Counted from the stretch's first letter, positions 19,077-29,804 are shown. The stretch: 64,000 nt of DNA from Vibrio viridaestus (GCF_003856525.1 NZ_RJVQ01000009.1:1-64000); one strand, 5' to 3'. Translations and numbers: made by a program. Notes: generated from the letters alone by a model not told the origin.

Positions 19077-20417
19077 CTATTTCTGGAATGGATAGATCGA
19101 TCCTAAATTCATCAATCTTGTCAGCTCGTCAAGAGCCGTACGACTTTCTATAAGCAGTTCTGGATCGCGCAAATCCCCTTCATATAAACGATCTCGATAG
19201 TGTGTTTCTACCCAAGTCGATAGCTTTTGGTAAAGCGATTCATCCATGAGCGCTCCTTGGTTGACCGCTGCTAATTCATGTTGGTTCAGTACGACACGCA
19301 ATCTTAAACAGGCCGGACCGCCACCGTTTCTCATACTCTCTCTGAGATCAAAAACCTTAACATCACTTATAGGTCCTGAACCAGAAGAAAGATTAGAAAG
19401 GTAATTCCAAACCCGTTGATTTCGCCGACATTCTTCAGGAACAACTAATAGCATAGAGCCATCGTGCTGTGTTAATAACTGACTATTGAAAAGATAAGTG
19501 TTAACTGCCTCTTCTACGCTAACATCGGCTGTTCTCACTTCAATTGGAGAGAACTCGCAATTCATCACTGCCAACTTAGAACGAATCTCATCGAACTTAC
19601 TTTCAGTGTTAAGAAACGCTTCCTGATGGTGAAATAAAACAGGCCCATTACTTACGGATATCACATCATTGTGAAAAACACCTTGATCAATCACCGCTGG
19701 GTTTTGCTGAATAAATACCGTATTGCTATCGGAAAGCTGATGCAGTCGAGCTATTGATTCACTCGCCTCATAAGTTTGTCTAGCGGGGAAACGAGCAGGT
19801 TCTGATTCTCCACCATACACTTTCTTACCGTAGACAAAGACTTCCACGCCTTTATACCCATAATCGCGACATAGTCGGTTGTGGTTAGCCGCTCCTTCAT
19901 CCCCAAAAACAGTTTGTTGAGGGAGTGCATTATGGATAGCGAAATGGTCCGAGTTACTGAATATGGCAGACAGTGCATTTGTTGTGGTTTGCTCCTCGAT
20001 AGCTCTGTGTATTTTGCTATTGAGGTTAGCTACCGTAAAGTGGACTTTACCATCTCTGGTGTCGGCTGATGGTGATACGGTCGCAGCATTGGCGACCCAC
20101 ATCGAAGACGCAGAACTCATTGCAGCAAACATCGCAGGATTGGCCTTTGATGCTTTATGAATTACGTCGATGTCACTTCCAGAAAACCCCAATTGTCTTA
20201 ACGTCGTCACGCAGGGTCTTTCTTGTGGAGGAAGAACACCTTGTTTAAATCCCATATCTGCAAGCGCCTTCATTTTCTCTAGCCCCTGAAGTGCTGCGAG
20301 TTTCGGGTTGGATACAGAGTTTTTATGTGACGTTGACGCGACATTACCAAAAGACAATCCGGCATAGTTGTGAGTGAGACCGACTAACCCATCGAAATTT
20401 ACTTCATATGCTGACAT
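19077..20417 (-). CDS. astB: N-succinylarginine dihydrolase AstB
   Basis: The protein is 446 aa, starting at [20 protein letters not shown]. The second of two adjacent ATGs is favoured by spacing from AAGGAG. It is typical in length, with substrate-binding NYAGLSFGN near the start, the catalytic Cys in [13 protein letters not shown] near 365 and the acid and His in LVNNNA-like [11 protein letters not shown] (about 243-253). It removes two ammonia and CO2 from succinylarginine to give succinylornithine. It lies between astD and astE. Confidence 0.96.
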   Translation of the reverse strand: MSAYEVNFDGLVGLTHNYAGLSFGNVASTSHKNSVSNPKLAALQGLEKMKALADMGFKQGVLPPQERPCVTTLRQLGFSGSDIDVIHKASKANPAMFAAMSSASSMWVANAATVSPSADTRDGKVHFTVANLNSKIHRAIEEQTTTNALSAIFSNSDHFAIHNALPQQTVFGDEGAANHNRLCRDYGYKGVEVFVYGKKVYGGESEPARFPARQTYEASESIARLHQLSDSNTVFIQQNPAVIDQGVFHNDVISVSNGPVLFHHQEAFLNTESKFDEIRSKLAVMNCEFSPIEVRTADVSVEEAVNTYLFNSQLLTQHDGSMLLVVPEECRRNQRVWNYLSNLSSGSGPISDVKVFDLRESMRNGGGPACLRLRVVLNQHELAAVNQGALMDESLYQKLSTWVETHYRDRLYEGDLRDPELLIESRTALDELTRLMNLGSIYPFQK

Positions 20418-20436
20418 CATTAATCTCCTTTACAAC

Positions 20437-21906
20437 TCACTTAAAGTTTAGGCCAGGTAACGTTGATTCGGGCAACGTTAATTCTTTTGATTCTACTGAA
20501 GCCATTGGCCAAGAGCAGTAATCTGCTGCGTAGTAGGCGCTTGGACGATGATTTCCTGATGCGCCGATACCACCAAATGGAGCGTTACTCGACGCACCAG
20601 TAATCGGTTTGTTCCAGTTCACGATACCAGCCCGCGCTTTTAGAAGCAGCAGCTCGTAATCAGATTCATCAGTCGAGAGCAAACCAACAGACAGGCCAAA
20701 GCGCGTGTTATTAGCAATCGAGATTGCCTCATCTAAGTCGTTGTAGCGCACAACGGTCAGTAAAGGACCAAAATATTCTTCATCCGGTAGTTCATTGATA
20801 TCAGTGACATCGATAATGCCCGCTGAAAGTAACGCAGTCCCCTCTTTTGCTCGTTTCATCTCTACGAGTGCTTTAGCACCCAAGTCAATTAAGTGTTTCT
20901 GTGCATCTAAAAGATGGACAGCAGCCTCTTTGGAAATAACACTGCCCATAAATGGAATAGGATCGCTATTCCATTCACCGACGACTAAGGACTCAGTGAC
21001 TTCACAAACTCGAGCCAATAATGCATCTCCGTCTGCATTACGTGGGATAAGTAAGCGTCTCGCACATGTGCAGCGCTGCCCAGCAGAAATGAACGCAGAT
21101 TGAATAATGACATTGGCTGCTGCATCGAGTTGTTTGTATGAGTGAGCAATCATCGCGTTGTTCCCACCCATTTCTAAGGCAAGGATCTTCTCAGGCTGCC
21201 CCCCCATCTGTTTATGAAGTTGATAACCCGTGTTCGCGCTTCCAGTAAATAGTAATCCATCGATGTATGGGTTTTCCGACAACGCAATGCCGGTATCTTT
21301 TCCACCTTGAACGAGATTGAGTACACCTTTGGGAAGACCTGCTTTTTGCCATAATTCAACGGTCTTTTGGGCAGTTAACGGCGTCAATTCACTTGGCTTA
21401 AATACCACGGTGTTACCTGCGATCAACGCGGGAATAATATGACCATTGGGTAGATGACCGGGAAAATTATAAGGCCCAAACACAGCTAAAATGCCATGTG
21501 GACGGTGTCTTAATATTGCTCGACCATCGGCCATTTCCGTCACTTTGGTCCCCGTACGCTCATTGTATGATGAGACTGAAATTGCGTACTTATTGATCAT
21601 AGACTGAACTTCGGTCTTAGATTCCCAAGATGGCTTCCCAGTTTCTCGAGAGATGGTGTCAGCGAGCTCTTGCTTGTTAACTTCGAGTAATTCAACGAAA
21701 CGAGCGACATACTCACAGCGTCGTTCAAACGAAAGCATTGACCATAGCTCAAATGATGCTCGCGCTGCTTCAACAGCAAGATTAACTTGTTGCTTACTCG
21801 CGCTTTTTCCCTGCCATATAACATCATTAGAAACGGGTTCTGATTTAGAGAAATAGACGTCTTCGCCTTCAAGCCAATGACCATCAATATACAAAGTGTT
21901 AGACAT
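20437..21906 (-). CDS. astD: Succinylglutamate semialdehyde dehydrogenase AstD
   Basis: The protein is 489 aa from [11 protein letters not shown]. It is an NAD-dependent aldehyde dehydrogenase with [14 protein letters not shown] (about 144-157), the glycine motif [13 protein letters not shown] (about 219), the general-base Glu in ALEMGGNNA (about 243) and the nucleophile Cys in [12 protein letters not shown] (about 278). It oxidises N-succinylglutamate semialdehyde. Its start overlaps the end of the second succinyltransferase gene by eight bases, indicating coupling. Confidence 0.96.
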   Translation of the reverse strand: MSNTLYIDGHWLEGEDVYFSKSEPVSNDVIWQGKSASKQQVNLAVEAARASFELWSMLSFERRCEYVARFVELLEVNKQELADTISRETGKPSWESKTEVQSMINKYAISVSSYNERTGTKVTEMADGRAILRHRPHGILAVFGPYNFPGHLPNGHIIPALIAGNTVVFKPSELTPLTAQKTVELWQKAGLPKGVLNLVQGGKDTGIALSENPYIDGLLFTGSANTGYQLHKQMGGQPEKILALEMGGNNAMIAHSYKQLDAAANVIIQSAFISAGQRCTCARRLLIPRNADGDALLARVCEVTESLVVGEWNSDPIPFMGSVISKEAAVHLLDAQKHLIDLGAKALVEMKRAKEGTALLSAGIIDVTDINELPDEEYFGPLLTVVRYNDLDEAISIANNTRFGLSVGLLSTDESDYELLLLKARAGIVNWNKPITGASSNAPFGGIGASGNHRPSAYYAADYCSWPMASVESKELTLPESTLPGLNFK

Positions 21907-22936
21907 AATGTTTCTCCAACGCAAAAAGTGCAACCACACGAACTTTCTCTCCCTCAGATATATTGAGGGCTTCGGCTTGCATGGGAGTGAGATAGATTTC
22001 AGTTCCGGTCACACGTTGTGTACCGATAATAGCGCGGTAGTTTTTATAGCTATCGTTGCCAATCAGAAGTGGTTTATCGCCCTGATTCATTGTCGCTGAG
22101 ATAACAACTTTTCTCAGTTCGCTGTCGCGTATGATACGAAGATCCTGAGTATAAGCCTCAAGGGTTGGTCCCGCGTCAAAGATATCAATGTATCCTTCAT
22201 ACCGCATGCCTTCACTCTCCAGGATCTTACGTGCAGGTAAGGTTTTAGGATGAACCTGTGCTATGACGGATTTTGCTTCTTCAGTCAGAAAGTCAACGTA
22301 AAGGGGGTGTTTAGGCATCAACTCAGCGATAAAGGACTTTTGTCCCTTTCCCGTCAACTGATCAGCTTCGTGAAAATCAATCGCGAAAAAATGTCGCCCC
22401 AAACTCTCCCAAAACGGTGAACTGCCTTTTTCATCAGAAACGCCGCGCATTTCTGCGATAACTTTATCTGAGAATTGATCCTGAAATGCCGCCATAAAGA
22501 GCATTCGGCTTTTTGAAAGTAAATGACCGTTCTTATCCTTACGATATTCAGGATCGAGAAATAAAGTACAAAGTTCGCTGTGCCCGGTATGATCGTTACT
22601 TAAAAATAGAGTCGGCATTTGCGTATACACGTTCAGTTCTTTAGACGCATGTACTAAGGTCCCCACTCGAAAATCATACCAAGGCTCCGATAGTCCGATC
22701 GCGACCTCAATACCGCTCAGGCCAACGACTTTTCCCGTCAGCGTGTCTTCTAATACGAAAAGATACCCTTGTTCTCCCCGAGTATTTGTTCCTTCCCACG
22801 TATCCAACATTCTTTGAATACGAGCTTCAAGCATCACTTCATCGTGAGGTAACGATGTAAACCCAACACCTGTTTTACTCGCTAATTCCAGTAATGCGTG
22901 TTTATCATCCTGACTAACAGGGCGAATAACCATCAT
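21899..22936 (-). CDS. astA: Arginine N-succinyltransferase, AstA/AruG type (second copy)
   Basis: The protein is 345 aa. The first ATG of an ATGATG pair is chosen for its spacing from AAGGAAA. The sequence is the full AstA family: [40 protein letters not shown] (acetyl-CoA-like binding edge) and [13 protein letters not shown] near 224. It transfers succinyl from succinyl-CoA to arginine, step one of the pathway. It resembles AruG, the beta chain of the Pseudomonas heteromeric enzyme, and lies 28 bases after the paralogue AruF. Confidence 0.92.
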   Translation of the reverse strand: MMVIRPVSQDDKHALLELASKTGVGFTSLPHDEVMLEARIQRMLDTWEGTNTRGEQGYLFVLEDTLTGKVVGLSGIEVAIGLSEPWYDFRVGTLVHASKELNVYTQMPTLFLSNDHTGHSELCTLFLDPEYRKDKNGHLLSKSRMLFMAAFQDQFSDKVIAEMRGVSDEKGSSPFWESLGRHFFAIDFHEADQLTGKGQKSFIAELMPKHPLYVDFLTEEAKSVIAQVHPKTLPARKILESEGMRYEGYIDIFDAGPTLEAYTQDLRIIRDSELRKVVISATMNQGDKPLLIGNDSYKNYRAIIGTQRVTGTEIYLTPMQAEALNISEGEKVRVVALFALEKHYV

Positions 22937-22964
22937 GGTAAATTTCCTTTTTACAACCGAAGAA

Positions 22965-23978
22965 TTACAGTGCGATAAACCACACTTGTTCACCTTCTTT
23001 AATACTAAATGTCTTCATTACATCGACAGAAATATAGATTTTTTCTGCCTCAAAACTTGCCTCTGTGATGAACGCTCTAAAGCCATCTTCGGCAAAATAG
23101 GCAACTAAACAAGCTACGGTTGGATTATCTGTTATTTTATGGGTAACAATGGCTTGTTTTACGTAATCACCTGCAAAAATATTACTGCGTGGACTCGTTA
23201 AAATAGGTCCCCCATCGAAAATTTCGATATATTTATCGGGCTCGAAACCGGCATCGCTCAATAAGTTACATTGTAACTCAGCATCAGGATGGACCTGTCC
23301 CATTACAGACTGTGCTTCTTCTTCAATCAACGGTACATAGAGTGGGTAATGAGGCATAAGCTCGGCGATAAACGTCTTTTCCAACGTACCGTGATAATAC
23401 TCAACCTGACTATAATCAATATCGAAGAACTTGCGTCCAACATGCTCCCAAAAAGGAGCTCGGCCATTTCCGTCAGCAATTCCAGGTAAAACAGCAATCC
23501 ACTCATTGGTAAACCGCTCCGGTGATATTGTCATAAATAACAACCGACCGAGAGTCACTAAAGATGGATAAAGAGTTTCTTTTAACGATGGAACGACGTA
23601 AAACGTGCTTAACTGAGAATGATCACTCAAGTCATGGTTAAGCTTTAGTGCATGTATCCGGCTGTGGACGTTTAATTCTCTTGAAGAGTGGATCATCGTA
23701 TCGTTTCGAAACGAATAAAACGGTTCTCTGAATCCTGCCAATGCGTTGATTGCACCAGTACCCAGTATTTGTCCTGTGTCGATCTCTTCTAATACAAAAA
23801 AGTAGAACTCTTCACCGGGGCTTAAAACATCCTGCTCAAATGAAAGATTTGAACGCTCGATTTTTTTAACCAATAGCTCTCTCATCGCGGGCAAGGTGCA
23901 TACCAACGTACCACTTTCATCCGCAAGTCTTTCAACCTGATTGATATCACTTAACCGAGCAGGACGTAATATGATCAT
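22965..23978 (-). CDS. aruF: Arginine/ornithine N-succinyltransferase, AruF-type paralogue
   Basis: The protein is 337 aa and is homologous over its whole length to the neighbouring AstA. Shared stretches include [20 protein letters not shown] and [15 protein letters not shown], but the acyl-CoA-binding edge differs ([14 protein letters not shown] instead of [12 protein letters not shown]). This matches the alpha subunit AruF of P. aeruginosa, which works with AruG. It starts two bases after the astC stop, so the two are coupled. Calling it AruF rests on order and paralogy, not on a search. Confidence 0.85.
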   Translation of the reverse strand: MIILRPARLSDINQVERLADESGTLVCTLPAMRELLVKKIERSNLSFEQDVLSPGEEFYFFVLEEIDTGQILGTGAINALAGFREPFYSFRNDTMIHSSRELNVHSRIHALKLNHDLSDHSQLSTFYVVPSLKETLYPSLVTLGRLLFMTISPERFTNEWIAVLPGIADGNGRAPFWEHVGRKFFDIDYSQVEYYHGTLEKTFIAELMPHYPLYVPLIEEEAQSVMGQVHPDAELQCNLLSDAGFEPDKYIEIFDGGPILTSPRSNIFAGDYVKQAIVTHKITDNPTVACLVAYFAEDGFRAFITEASFEAEKIYISVDVMKTFSIKEGEQVWFIAL

Positions 23979-23980
23979 AA

Positions 23981-25195
23981 CTATTCCTTATTAATAAACA
24001 CTTCTAATGCCTGTTCAAAGCGCATTAGTCCCATTTCTATTTCCTCTTGGGTGATGTTTAAGGCCGGTGCAAAACGAACAACATTCGGCCCAGCAATCAA
24101 TACCATAACACCATTCTCAGCACAGATATTACTTAACGCTTTAGCCTTTCCCTTGAAATGTTCCTTCAGCTCACAACCTATAAGCAAACCCATTCCTCTG
24201 ATATCTTGAAAGATATCATGCCTAGCATTCATCTCACTCAGGCCTTGCGTAATAAGTTGGTGCTTGTTTTTTACATCGTCAAGAAACTCAATTTGGCTGA
24301 CGATTGAAAGCACAGTATTTGCAGCCGTTGCAGCAAGAGGGTTTCCTCCATATGTCGTGCCGTGGCTACCAACAGATAAAGCCGATGCGAATTTATCTGT
24401 CGTTAATATGGCACCGATAGGAAAACCACCACCCAACGCTTTAGCCGTTGATAATACGTCAGGTACAACACCATAGTGCATGTAAGCATAAAGTTGACCC
24501 GTTCGACCCACACCGGTTTGTACTTCGTCGAAAATCAAGATGGCAGCATGGCGATCGCACGCTTCACGTAGTGCTAATAAAAATTCTTTGTTTGCTGGAA
24601 TTACCCCTCCTTCACCTTGGATTGGTTCCACAATAACTGCACAAGTTTTATCAGTGATAGCATTGATAGCGGCATCGATATCATTAAAATCTTGATGCTT
24701 TATTGCCCCAGGTAAAGGTCCAAAATCCTGCGAGTATTTCGGCTGGCCACCAGCAGAAACTGTAAATAAGGTTCGACCATGAAATGCGCTGTTAAAAGCC
24801 AGAATTTCATTTTTTTCAGCACTATAATTTTCCAACGCATATTTTCTGGCTAGTTTTAATGCCGCTTCGTTTGCTTCTGCGCCGGAGTTACAGAAAAATA
24901 CTTTCTCTGCGAAAGTAAACTCACATAACGTTTTGGCCAGTTTTAAAACCGGCTCGTTAGTATATCCATTGCCAAGATGACTTATTTTATTGAGCTGTGC
25001 GGCGAGATTCGATACCAATTCCTCGTTAGCATGCCCTAGAGAATTCACCGCAATTCCTCCAACGAAATCAATGTAATCTTTGCCAGTTTGATCAATTACT
25101 ACCGAGCCGTGCCCTTTTACTGGAATGAAAGGAGCTGGAGAAAACATCGGGATCATGTACTTATCGAAATCGTCGCGCACTGGTGTGTAGTCCAT
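23981..25195 (-). CDS. astC: Succinylornithine/acetylornithine transaminase AstC (AruC)
   Basis: The protein is 404 aa, fold-type I, class III. PLP contacts: [19 protein letters not shown] (about 103-121), the Asp in [14 protein letters not shown] (about 224-237) and the PLP Lys in [13 protein letters not shown] (about 255). It converts succinylornithine and 2-oxoglutarate to succinylglutamate semialdehyde, and can also act on acetylornithine. It is the first gene of the ast block. A 101-bp gap to argR contains a candidate ArgR operator. Confidence 0.94.
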   Translation of the reverse strand: MDYTPVRDDFDKYMIPMFSPAPFIPVKGHGSVVIDQTGKDYIDFVGGIAVNSLGHANEELVSNLAAQLNKISHLGNGYTNEPVLKLAKTLCEFTFAEKVFFCNSGAEANEAALKLARKYALENYSAEKNEILAFNSAFHGRTLFTVSAGGQPKYSQDFGPLPGAIKHQDFNDIDAAINAITDKTCAVIVEPIQGEGGVIPANKEFLLALREACDRHAAILIFDEVQTGVGRTGQLYAYMHYGVVPDVLSTAKALGGGFPIGAILTTDKFASALSVGSHGTTYGGNPLAATAANTVLSIVSQIEFLDDVKNKHQLITQGLSEMNARHDIFQDIRGMGLLIGCELKEHFKGKAKALSNICAENGVMVLIAGPNVVRFAPALNITQEEIEMGLMRFEQALEVFINKE

Positions 25196-25248
25196 AGCTA
25201 TTACCTAATTAATTTATTCCTTTACGTGACTAATAGATTACGATGCCT

Positions 25249-25278
25249 GCGACAATGTTCGCGTCTAAATATGCGACC
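25249..25278 (-). promoter_or_regulatory. Candidate ArgR (AraC-type) operator before astC
   Basis: On the minus strand two GTCGC elements lie as direct repeats 24 bp apart, GGTCGC (25278-25273) and TGTCGC (25254-25249). The second equals the half-site core reported for the AraC-type ArgR of P. aeruginosa. The site lies in the argR/astC gap, 54-83 bases before the astC ATG. It is an inference from sequence alone. Confidence 0.45.
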
Positions 25279-25296
25279 TAAATTTATATAAATAAG

Positions 25297-26271
25297 TCAT
25301 AGTCGCTTGGCTCTTTCCTCTCTCGGAGTAACGCCAAAATAGGCCTTGTAGCTAGAAGAAAAATGAGGACCGCTTGAGAAGCCACATATTAGCCCTATTT
25401 GTACAATCGACTTTCCCGTTGTCAGAACTAAGTGTTTTGCCTTCTTTAGCCGGATTTGCATATAGTATCGTGCCGGCAATGTTCCCGTGTAACGTTTAAA
25501 TAAGCGCTCTAACTGACGCCGTGATATATGCACTAATACAGCAATTTCGTCTGTAGAAAGCGGCTCTTCAATATTGTTTTCCATTAACTCAATAGCCATC
25601 GTCAGTCTTGGTTGGATATCTTCCCCACCTAAACTTAATGATGGGAGGCGCTGTTTTTCTTCCTTATGCCTAAGCCGATCAACGCACAGTAAATCTGCCA
25701 GCGAATTAATCGTATCTTGGGTTTCTAAATTAGTTAGCCAAGCGATAATGAGGTCACTCGTCGCCATTTGACCACAACCACTGCTGACATTATCCCCAAT
25801 TTGATATAACTCGGGAGTCAGCACGAGTGCAGGAAATTTCTCATTGATGTCATCCCACAAATTCCAGTGCGCAACCACAGGCTCCTGGAAATTAACCCCA
25901 TAGGCGTGGAGCCAAACACTACCAGCATTTACACCGACAACATTAACTTGATTAGTATTGAGTTGATGTTGAATAAATGGCGGACTTTTAATATGAGCTT
26001 TAGGTGGTAACGTCGCACTTAATACCCAGATGCTATCGACAGGTTTGGACTCTTCCCACAATGGTAAATCGAACGTTTTGCATAAGATGGTATGGGGATT
26101 CTGCTCATCTGATGTCAACAAGAACAATTCATAGCATGTATCATTGCTAAGCCGATTTAGCAGTTTGAAAGCGTCAACAACAAAACTAAGCTCTATAAAA
26201 GGAATATCCGCTGGAAGATGAATACCTATTGTTTTAGAGGGCTGACACACTGCAGTATCGACTTTCAACAT
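25297..26271 (-). CDS. argR: GlxA/AraC-type regulator, ArgR of the arginine catabolic locus
   Basis: The protein is 324 aa. Residues 1-200 have the DJ-1/PfpI-like fold of GlxA-type regulators (VNVVGVNAGSVWLHAYGV, SSGCGQMATSDLIIAWL), though not an enzyme. Residues 220-320 hold the AraC double helix-turn-helix (LSTDEIAVLVHISRRQLERLFK; IGLICGFSSGPHFSSSYKAYFG). In P. aeruginosa the 329-aa AraC-type ArgR is the last gene of aotJQMOP-argR and activates aruCFGDBE in response to arginine. The same order and length here make that role likely. It starts two bases after the aotP stop. Confidence 0.88.
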   Translation of the reverse strand: MLKVDTAVCQPSKTIGIHLPADIPFIELSFVVDAFKLLNRLSNDTCYELFLLTSDEQNPHTILCKTFDLPLWEESKPVDSIWVLSATLPPKAHIKSPPFIQHQLNTNQVNVVGVNAGSVWLHAYGVNFQEPVVAHWNLWDDINEKFPALVLTPELYQIGDNVSSGCGQMATSDLIIAWLTNLETQDTINSLADLLCVDRLRHKEEKQRLPSLSLGGEDIQPRLTMAIELMENNIEEPLSTDEIAVLVHISRRQLERLFKRYTGTLPARYYMQIRLKKAKHLVLTTGKSIVQIGLICGFSSGPHFSSSYKAYFGVTPREERAKRL

Positions 26272-26273
26272 TA

Positions 26274-27047
26274 TTATTTAAGTGCTCCAGCGAGGAATTG
26301 TTTCAAACGTTCACTTTTTGGGTTTTCGAACACAACATCAGGATGCCCCTGTTCTTCGATCTTACCTTGATGCAAGAATACGACATGATTTGATATGTGG
26401 CGAGCAAAGCCCATTTCATGCGTGACAACGATCATTGTCTTACCTTCTTCAGCTAGCTTTTGCATTATTTTCAATACTTCACCAACTAGCTCGGGATCCA
26501 GGGCTGAAGTTGGTTCGTCGAATAATAATACTTCTGGCTCCATAGCTAGTGCTCGTGCTATGGAAACACGTTGCTGTTGACCACCTGACAACTGAGATGG
26601 ATACCGTTTACGAGCGGCGGCATCAATACCAACTTTTTCCAAGTATAATTCAGCTCTGACTTGGGCTTCCGACCGAGATATCCCAAGCACCTTTATTGGT
26701 GAAATCATGACGTTTTCTAGAACTGTCATATGGCTCCAGAGATTAAAATGTTGGAAAACCATCGTAAGTTTCGTACGCAGTAATTGCAGTTGCTTTTTGT
26801 CAAAGACCCTAAGCTCACCATCATTTTCGCGAACCATCTTAATGGCTTTACCATTCACATAAATATCACCTTCACAAGGCTTCTCTAAGAAATTCAAACA
26901 ACGTAAAAATGTACTTTTCCCGGAGCCAGACGATCCGATAATACTAATGACATCGCCGGCTTTCGCTTCTAACGTTATGCCTTTGATTACTTCATGGGTT
27001 CCATATTTCTTATGCAGTTGCCGTACGGCAAGTGTTGAGTTTTCCAT
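26274..27047 (-). CDS. aotP: Arginine/ornithine ABC transporter ATPase AotP
   Basis: The protein is 257 aa. Walker [20 protein letters not shown]-loop [13 protein letters not shown], signature [15 protein letters not shown], Walker [15 protein letters not shown], and H-loop VVTHEMGFA are all present. This is the HisP/GlnQ class. It should energise the AotQM permease. It starts 11 bases after the aotM stop and is followed directly by argR. Confidence 0.94.
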   Translation of the reverse strand: MENSTLAVRQLHKKYGTHEVIKGITLEAKAGDVISIIGSSGSGKSTFLRCLNFLEKPCEGDIYVNGKAIKMVRENDGELRVFDKKQLQLLRTKLTMVFQHFNLWSHMTVLENVMISPIKVLGISRSEAQVRAELYLEKVGIDAAARKRYPSQLSGGQQQRVSIARALAMEPEVLLFDEPTSALDPELVGEVLKIMQKLAEEGKTMIVVTHEMGFARHISNHVVFLHQGKIEEQGHPDVVFENPKSERLKQFLAGALK

Positions 27048-27058
27048 TTTTATATTCT

Positions 27059-27781
27059 CTATGCAGGCTGACTAGATACTGGTTTAAGGTGCTTGAGCCA
27101 TTTCCGTTCGGCAATGCGAAATAACCCGACCAAAATAAAAGAGATCAACAGATATAACATCGCTGCTATGCCAAAAGCGTAAAACGATTGATAGGTCGCA
27201 GAGTTCACATCTCGAGCCACTTTTAATAAATCTGGAACGGTAGCCGTAAACGCTAATGAAGTGGCATGAAGCATGAGAATCACTTCATTGCTATAGGCCG
27301 GCATGGCTCGTCTTAGCGCGGATGGAATAATAACAGTCGCATATAAATGCCAGGTTGAAAAACCGTACGCTCGCGCTGCTTCAATTTCACCTCTATTAGT
27401 CTCTCGGATCGCACCTGCAAATATTTCGGTTGTATAGGCACATGTATTGAGAACAAGCGCTAACAGAGTGCAATAGTATCCACTTCTAAAGAACCAATTG
27501 AGGAATTCAGTACTTCTGACAAACTCCAATGTATACACACCTGTATAAAATACCAGTAACTGTACATACAAGGGTGTTCCGCGGAAGATATATGAAAAGA
27601 GCCATACTGGTAACGCATAACGCTTCTTATCAGATACGCGCATAACTGCCAAAGGTATCGAAACAACAAATCCTAGCAGCACAGAAATAACGAGTAACCA
27701 TAATGTGACAGCAACACCAGTAAAATGATAACCATCAGTCCACAAGTACTGCATACCATATTGCTGAAGCAGATCTAACAT
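27059..27781 (-). CDS. aotM: Arginine/ornithine ABC transporter permease AotM
   Basis: The protein is 240 aa with about five membrane helices and the polar amino-acid permease EAA-like loop ([21 protein letters not shown]). This is the HisM/ArtM class and pairs with AotQ to form the channel. It overlaps the end of aotQ by seven bases. Confidence 0.92.
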   Translation of the reverse strand: MLDLLQQYGMQYLWTDGYHFTGVAVTLWLLVISVLLGFVVSIPLAVMRVSDKKRYALPVWLFSYIFRGTPLYVQLLVFYTGVYTLEFVRSTEFLNWFFRSGYYCTLLALVLNTCAYTTEIFAGAIRETNRGEIEAARAYGFSTWHLYATVIIPSALRRAMPAYSNEVILMLHATSLAFTATVPDLLKVARDVNSATYQSFYAFGIAAMLYLLISFILVGLFRIAERKWLKHLKPVSSQPA

Positions 27782-28461
27782 CTTGCAGCCCCCCTTTCAA
27801 ATTCATATCGTTTCCCAAGCCACACGAAAATCAAGTTGGACAGTGTTGTAAACACCAAATAAATAATAGCGGCAACGATTGTGAACATAAAAAACTGGTA
27901 GGTGCCTTTACCCGCCATCTGAGTTGCTTTCACTAAATCGGCTAATCCAATGATCGACACAAGCGCAGTCGATTTGAGAATAACTAACCAATTATTTTCC
28001 ATACCCGGTAACGCGTGACGCATCATCTGTGGGAATAGAACATAAATAAACGTTTGCCATGATGTCATTCCATACGCCGTACTCGCTTCAATTTGACCTT
28101 TTGATACCGCAAGGAAGGCACCACGAAACGTTTCGGTGAGGTATGCTCCGTATATGAACCCTATTGTTAATGTCCCTGCGATAAATGGATCAATATTGAG
28201 TTGCGACCAGCCGAACGATTCGGTTATCTGATTAACGACGATCTGCAATCCATAAAATATCAGCATCATTAACACTAAATCAGGGATGCCTCGGATGATC
28301 GTTGAATACAGAGTCGCAAACGAGGAGGATACACGTGAACCGAACAATTTTGCTGTAGCGCCGATGAGCCCGAGAGCCATAGCCAATAGTGCACTGAATA
28401 AAGCGAGTTTAATAGTCATCCAGGCCCCCTGAAAAATCAGGTCGCCGTAGCCATATAACAT
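27775..28461 (-). CDS. aotQ: Arginine/ornithine ABC transporter permease AotQ
   Basis: The protein is 228 aa with five helices and the ATPase-contacting loop KGQIEASTAYGMTSWQTF near 140-158. This is the HisQ class. It overlaps aotM and follows the binding-protein gene by 56 bases, which contain a hairpin likely to stabilise the upstream message. Confidence 0.92.
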   Translation of the reverse strand: MLYGYGDLIFQGAWMTIKLALFSALLAMALGLIGATAKLFGSRVSSSFATLYSTIIRGIPDLVLMMLIFYGLQIVVNQITESFGWSQLNIDPFIAGTLTIGFIYGAYLTETFRGAFLAVSKGQIEASTAYGMTSWQTFIYVLFPQMMRHALPGMENNWLVILKSTALVSIIGLADLVKATQMAGKGTYQFFMFTIVAAIIYLVFTTLSNLIFVWLGKRYEFERGAARC

Positions 28462-28483
28462 GGTAACAATCCTTGCTAGATTG

Positions 28484-28503
28484 AGCAGGGCCTAAGCCCT
28501 GCT
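28484..28503 (-). other. Intercistronic hairpin between aotJ and aotQ
   Basis: AGCAGGGC and GCCCTGCT form an 8-bp stem with a four-base loop just after the aotJ stop and before aotQ. It has no following T-run, so it is not a clear terminator. Such hairpins after binding-protein genes usually protect the 3' end of the abundant upstream message. Confidence 0.6.
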
Positions 28504-28516
28504 ATTGAGGTAGGTT

Positions 28517-29290
28517 TTACTTTCCGTAGATATCGAAGTCGAAATACTTCTTAGCGATAGCGTCATAAGTGCCATCTTCAAGCATAGATTTGATTGCCTG
28601 ATTGATTTTTTCCTTAAGAGCTGCATCTTCTTTACGAAGACCAATACCAGCGCCAACACCGAAGTATTTTTCATCATTGACTTCTGGACCGCTGAAGTGG
28701 AAGCTCTTACCAATTGGACGATTAAGGAAACCATCACTCGCTGCAACAGCATCTTGGAATGCTGCGTCTAGACGGCCATTAACTAAATCAGCATAAACGA
28801 GGTCTTGGTTTTGATACGTAACGACATCAACACCTTTTGGAGCCCACTGTTCTTTCGCAAACGTTTCAGCCGTTGTTCCCTGGAAAACGCCCACACGTTT
28901 ACCGCCAAGAGAATCTGGAGTTGGTTCTAATGTTATCGATTTTGCTGTTACTAGACGAGCAGGCGTTCCGTAAAGCTTGTCTGAGAATGCAATTTCTTTT
29001 TCACGTGCTGGCGTGATAGACATTGAGGATAAAATCGCATCTATTTTTTTTGCTTTAAGAGAAGGAATCAGACCGTCGAAGTCACTTTCAACCCATTTAC
29101 ATTCAGCTTCAATACGCTTACATATCTCCGCACCTAAATCGATATCAAACCCAGCTAAAGTGCCATCTGGTTTTTTTATTTCGAATGGAGCATAGCCTGG
29201 TTCTACACCAAGTCTAACTGTTTCCGCAGCATAACTAAGCGATGTGAATGACATCCCTGCAATAAGTAATGATAAAATTGTCTTTTTCAT
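28517..29290 (-). CDS. aotJ: Periplasmic arginine/ornithine-binding protein AotJ
   Basis: The protein is 257 aa. A signal peptide of about 21 residues (MKKTILSLLIAGMSFTSLSYA) precedes a lysine/arginine/ornithine-binding-type mature protein (ETVRLGVEPGYAPFEIKKPDG; FDGLIPSLKAKKIDAILSSM; FGVGAGIGLRKEDAALKEKI). Two Cys (ICKRIEAECKW) are spaced like the disulfide of the HisJ/LAO family. It is the first gene of the locus; the upstream region carries a sigma-54 promoter and NtrC-like sites. Confidence 0.94.
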   Translation of the reverse strand: MKKTILSLLIAGMSFTSLSYAAETVRLGVEPGYAPFEIKKPDGTLAGFDIDLGAEICKRIEAECKWVESDFDGLIPSLKAKKIDAILSSMSITPAREKEIAFSDKLYGTPARLVTAKSITLEPTPDSLGGKRVGVFQGTTAETFAKEQWAPKGVDVVTYQNQDLVYADLVNGRLDAAFQDAVAASDGFLNRPIGKSFHFSGPEVNDEKYFGVGAGIGLRKEDAALKEKINQAIKSMLEDGTYDAIAKKYFDFDIYGK

Positions 29291-29328
29291 TTTTTAACTC
29301 TTCTCATTTAAAGAATGGTTGTTTTAAG

Positions 29329-29344
29329 AGCACAAAGCGTGCCA
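29329..29344 (-). promoter_or_regulatory. Sigma-54 promoter of the aot-arg locus
   Basis: On the minus strand TGGCACGCTTTGTGCT fits the -24/-12 consensus TGGCACG-N4-TTGCW with a single mismatch at the first base of the -12 element and correct GG-to-GC spacing. Transcription would start near 29318, about 28 bases before the aotJ ATG. Confidence 0.8.
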
Positions 29345-29507
29345 GTTACCCGAGTAATAAACCACCAATTAATAAACTCACTATTATATTGAGTAAATAT
29401 TCGTGATAGCGTAATTTTAATGAAAAAGAATTCAAAGAAAACAAAAATAATAGTTAATTGGAACTTCATTATTAAAATTTCATAACGCACCAATTAAACA
29501 CACAAAA

Positions 29508-29541
29508 GCACCAAAATGGATCATTAGCACCACCATAGTGC
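29508..29541 (-). promoter_or_regulatory. Two NtrC-like enhancer sites upstream of aotJ
   Basis: GCACCAAAATGGATC (29508-29522) and GCACCACCATAGTGC (29527-29541) match the NtrC dyad GCACC-N5-GGTGC with two and one mismatches respectively. Their centres are 19 bp apart (about two helical turns) and lie about 200 bp upstream of the predicted sigma-54 start. This is the standard layout for NtrC activation. A third half-site, GCACC, is at 29487-29491. Confidence 0.75.
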
Positions 29542-29544
29542 GCA

Positions 29545-29804
29545 AATCCTAGTTTTATGTTAATTTTAATCAAGCCAGCCTTTAGGTGTTGCACCATAAT
29601 AAGGAATCACCACTACTAAAAAATAAACTATCATTGCGACGAATTCATACATAAAAGCGACAATACAATCATTAACTCTATATATTATGTATTACAGATG
29701 TTAACTAAATTTCCATTAAAATGAATTTATATATTAGTAATCAGCATAAAAATACAATACAAACGATTACATAGGTGTTTTATTTATGCGATGTTTCAGC
29801 GCTG
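29545..29804. other. AT-rich gap between aotJ control region and the next gene
   Basis: About 260 very AT-rich bases with no ORF, hairpin terminator or repeat that I can support. The gap between the aotJ ATG (29290) and this stretch is taken up by the promoter elements given separately. Confidence 0.4.

Noticed and set aside
29308-29493. Minus ORF of 61 aa upstream of aotJ
   Set aside because: It lies across the sigma-54 promoter region, is dominated by Ile/Phe/Thr from AT-rich DNA, and has no homology that I recognise.
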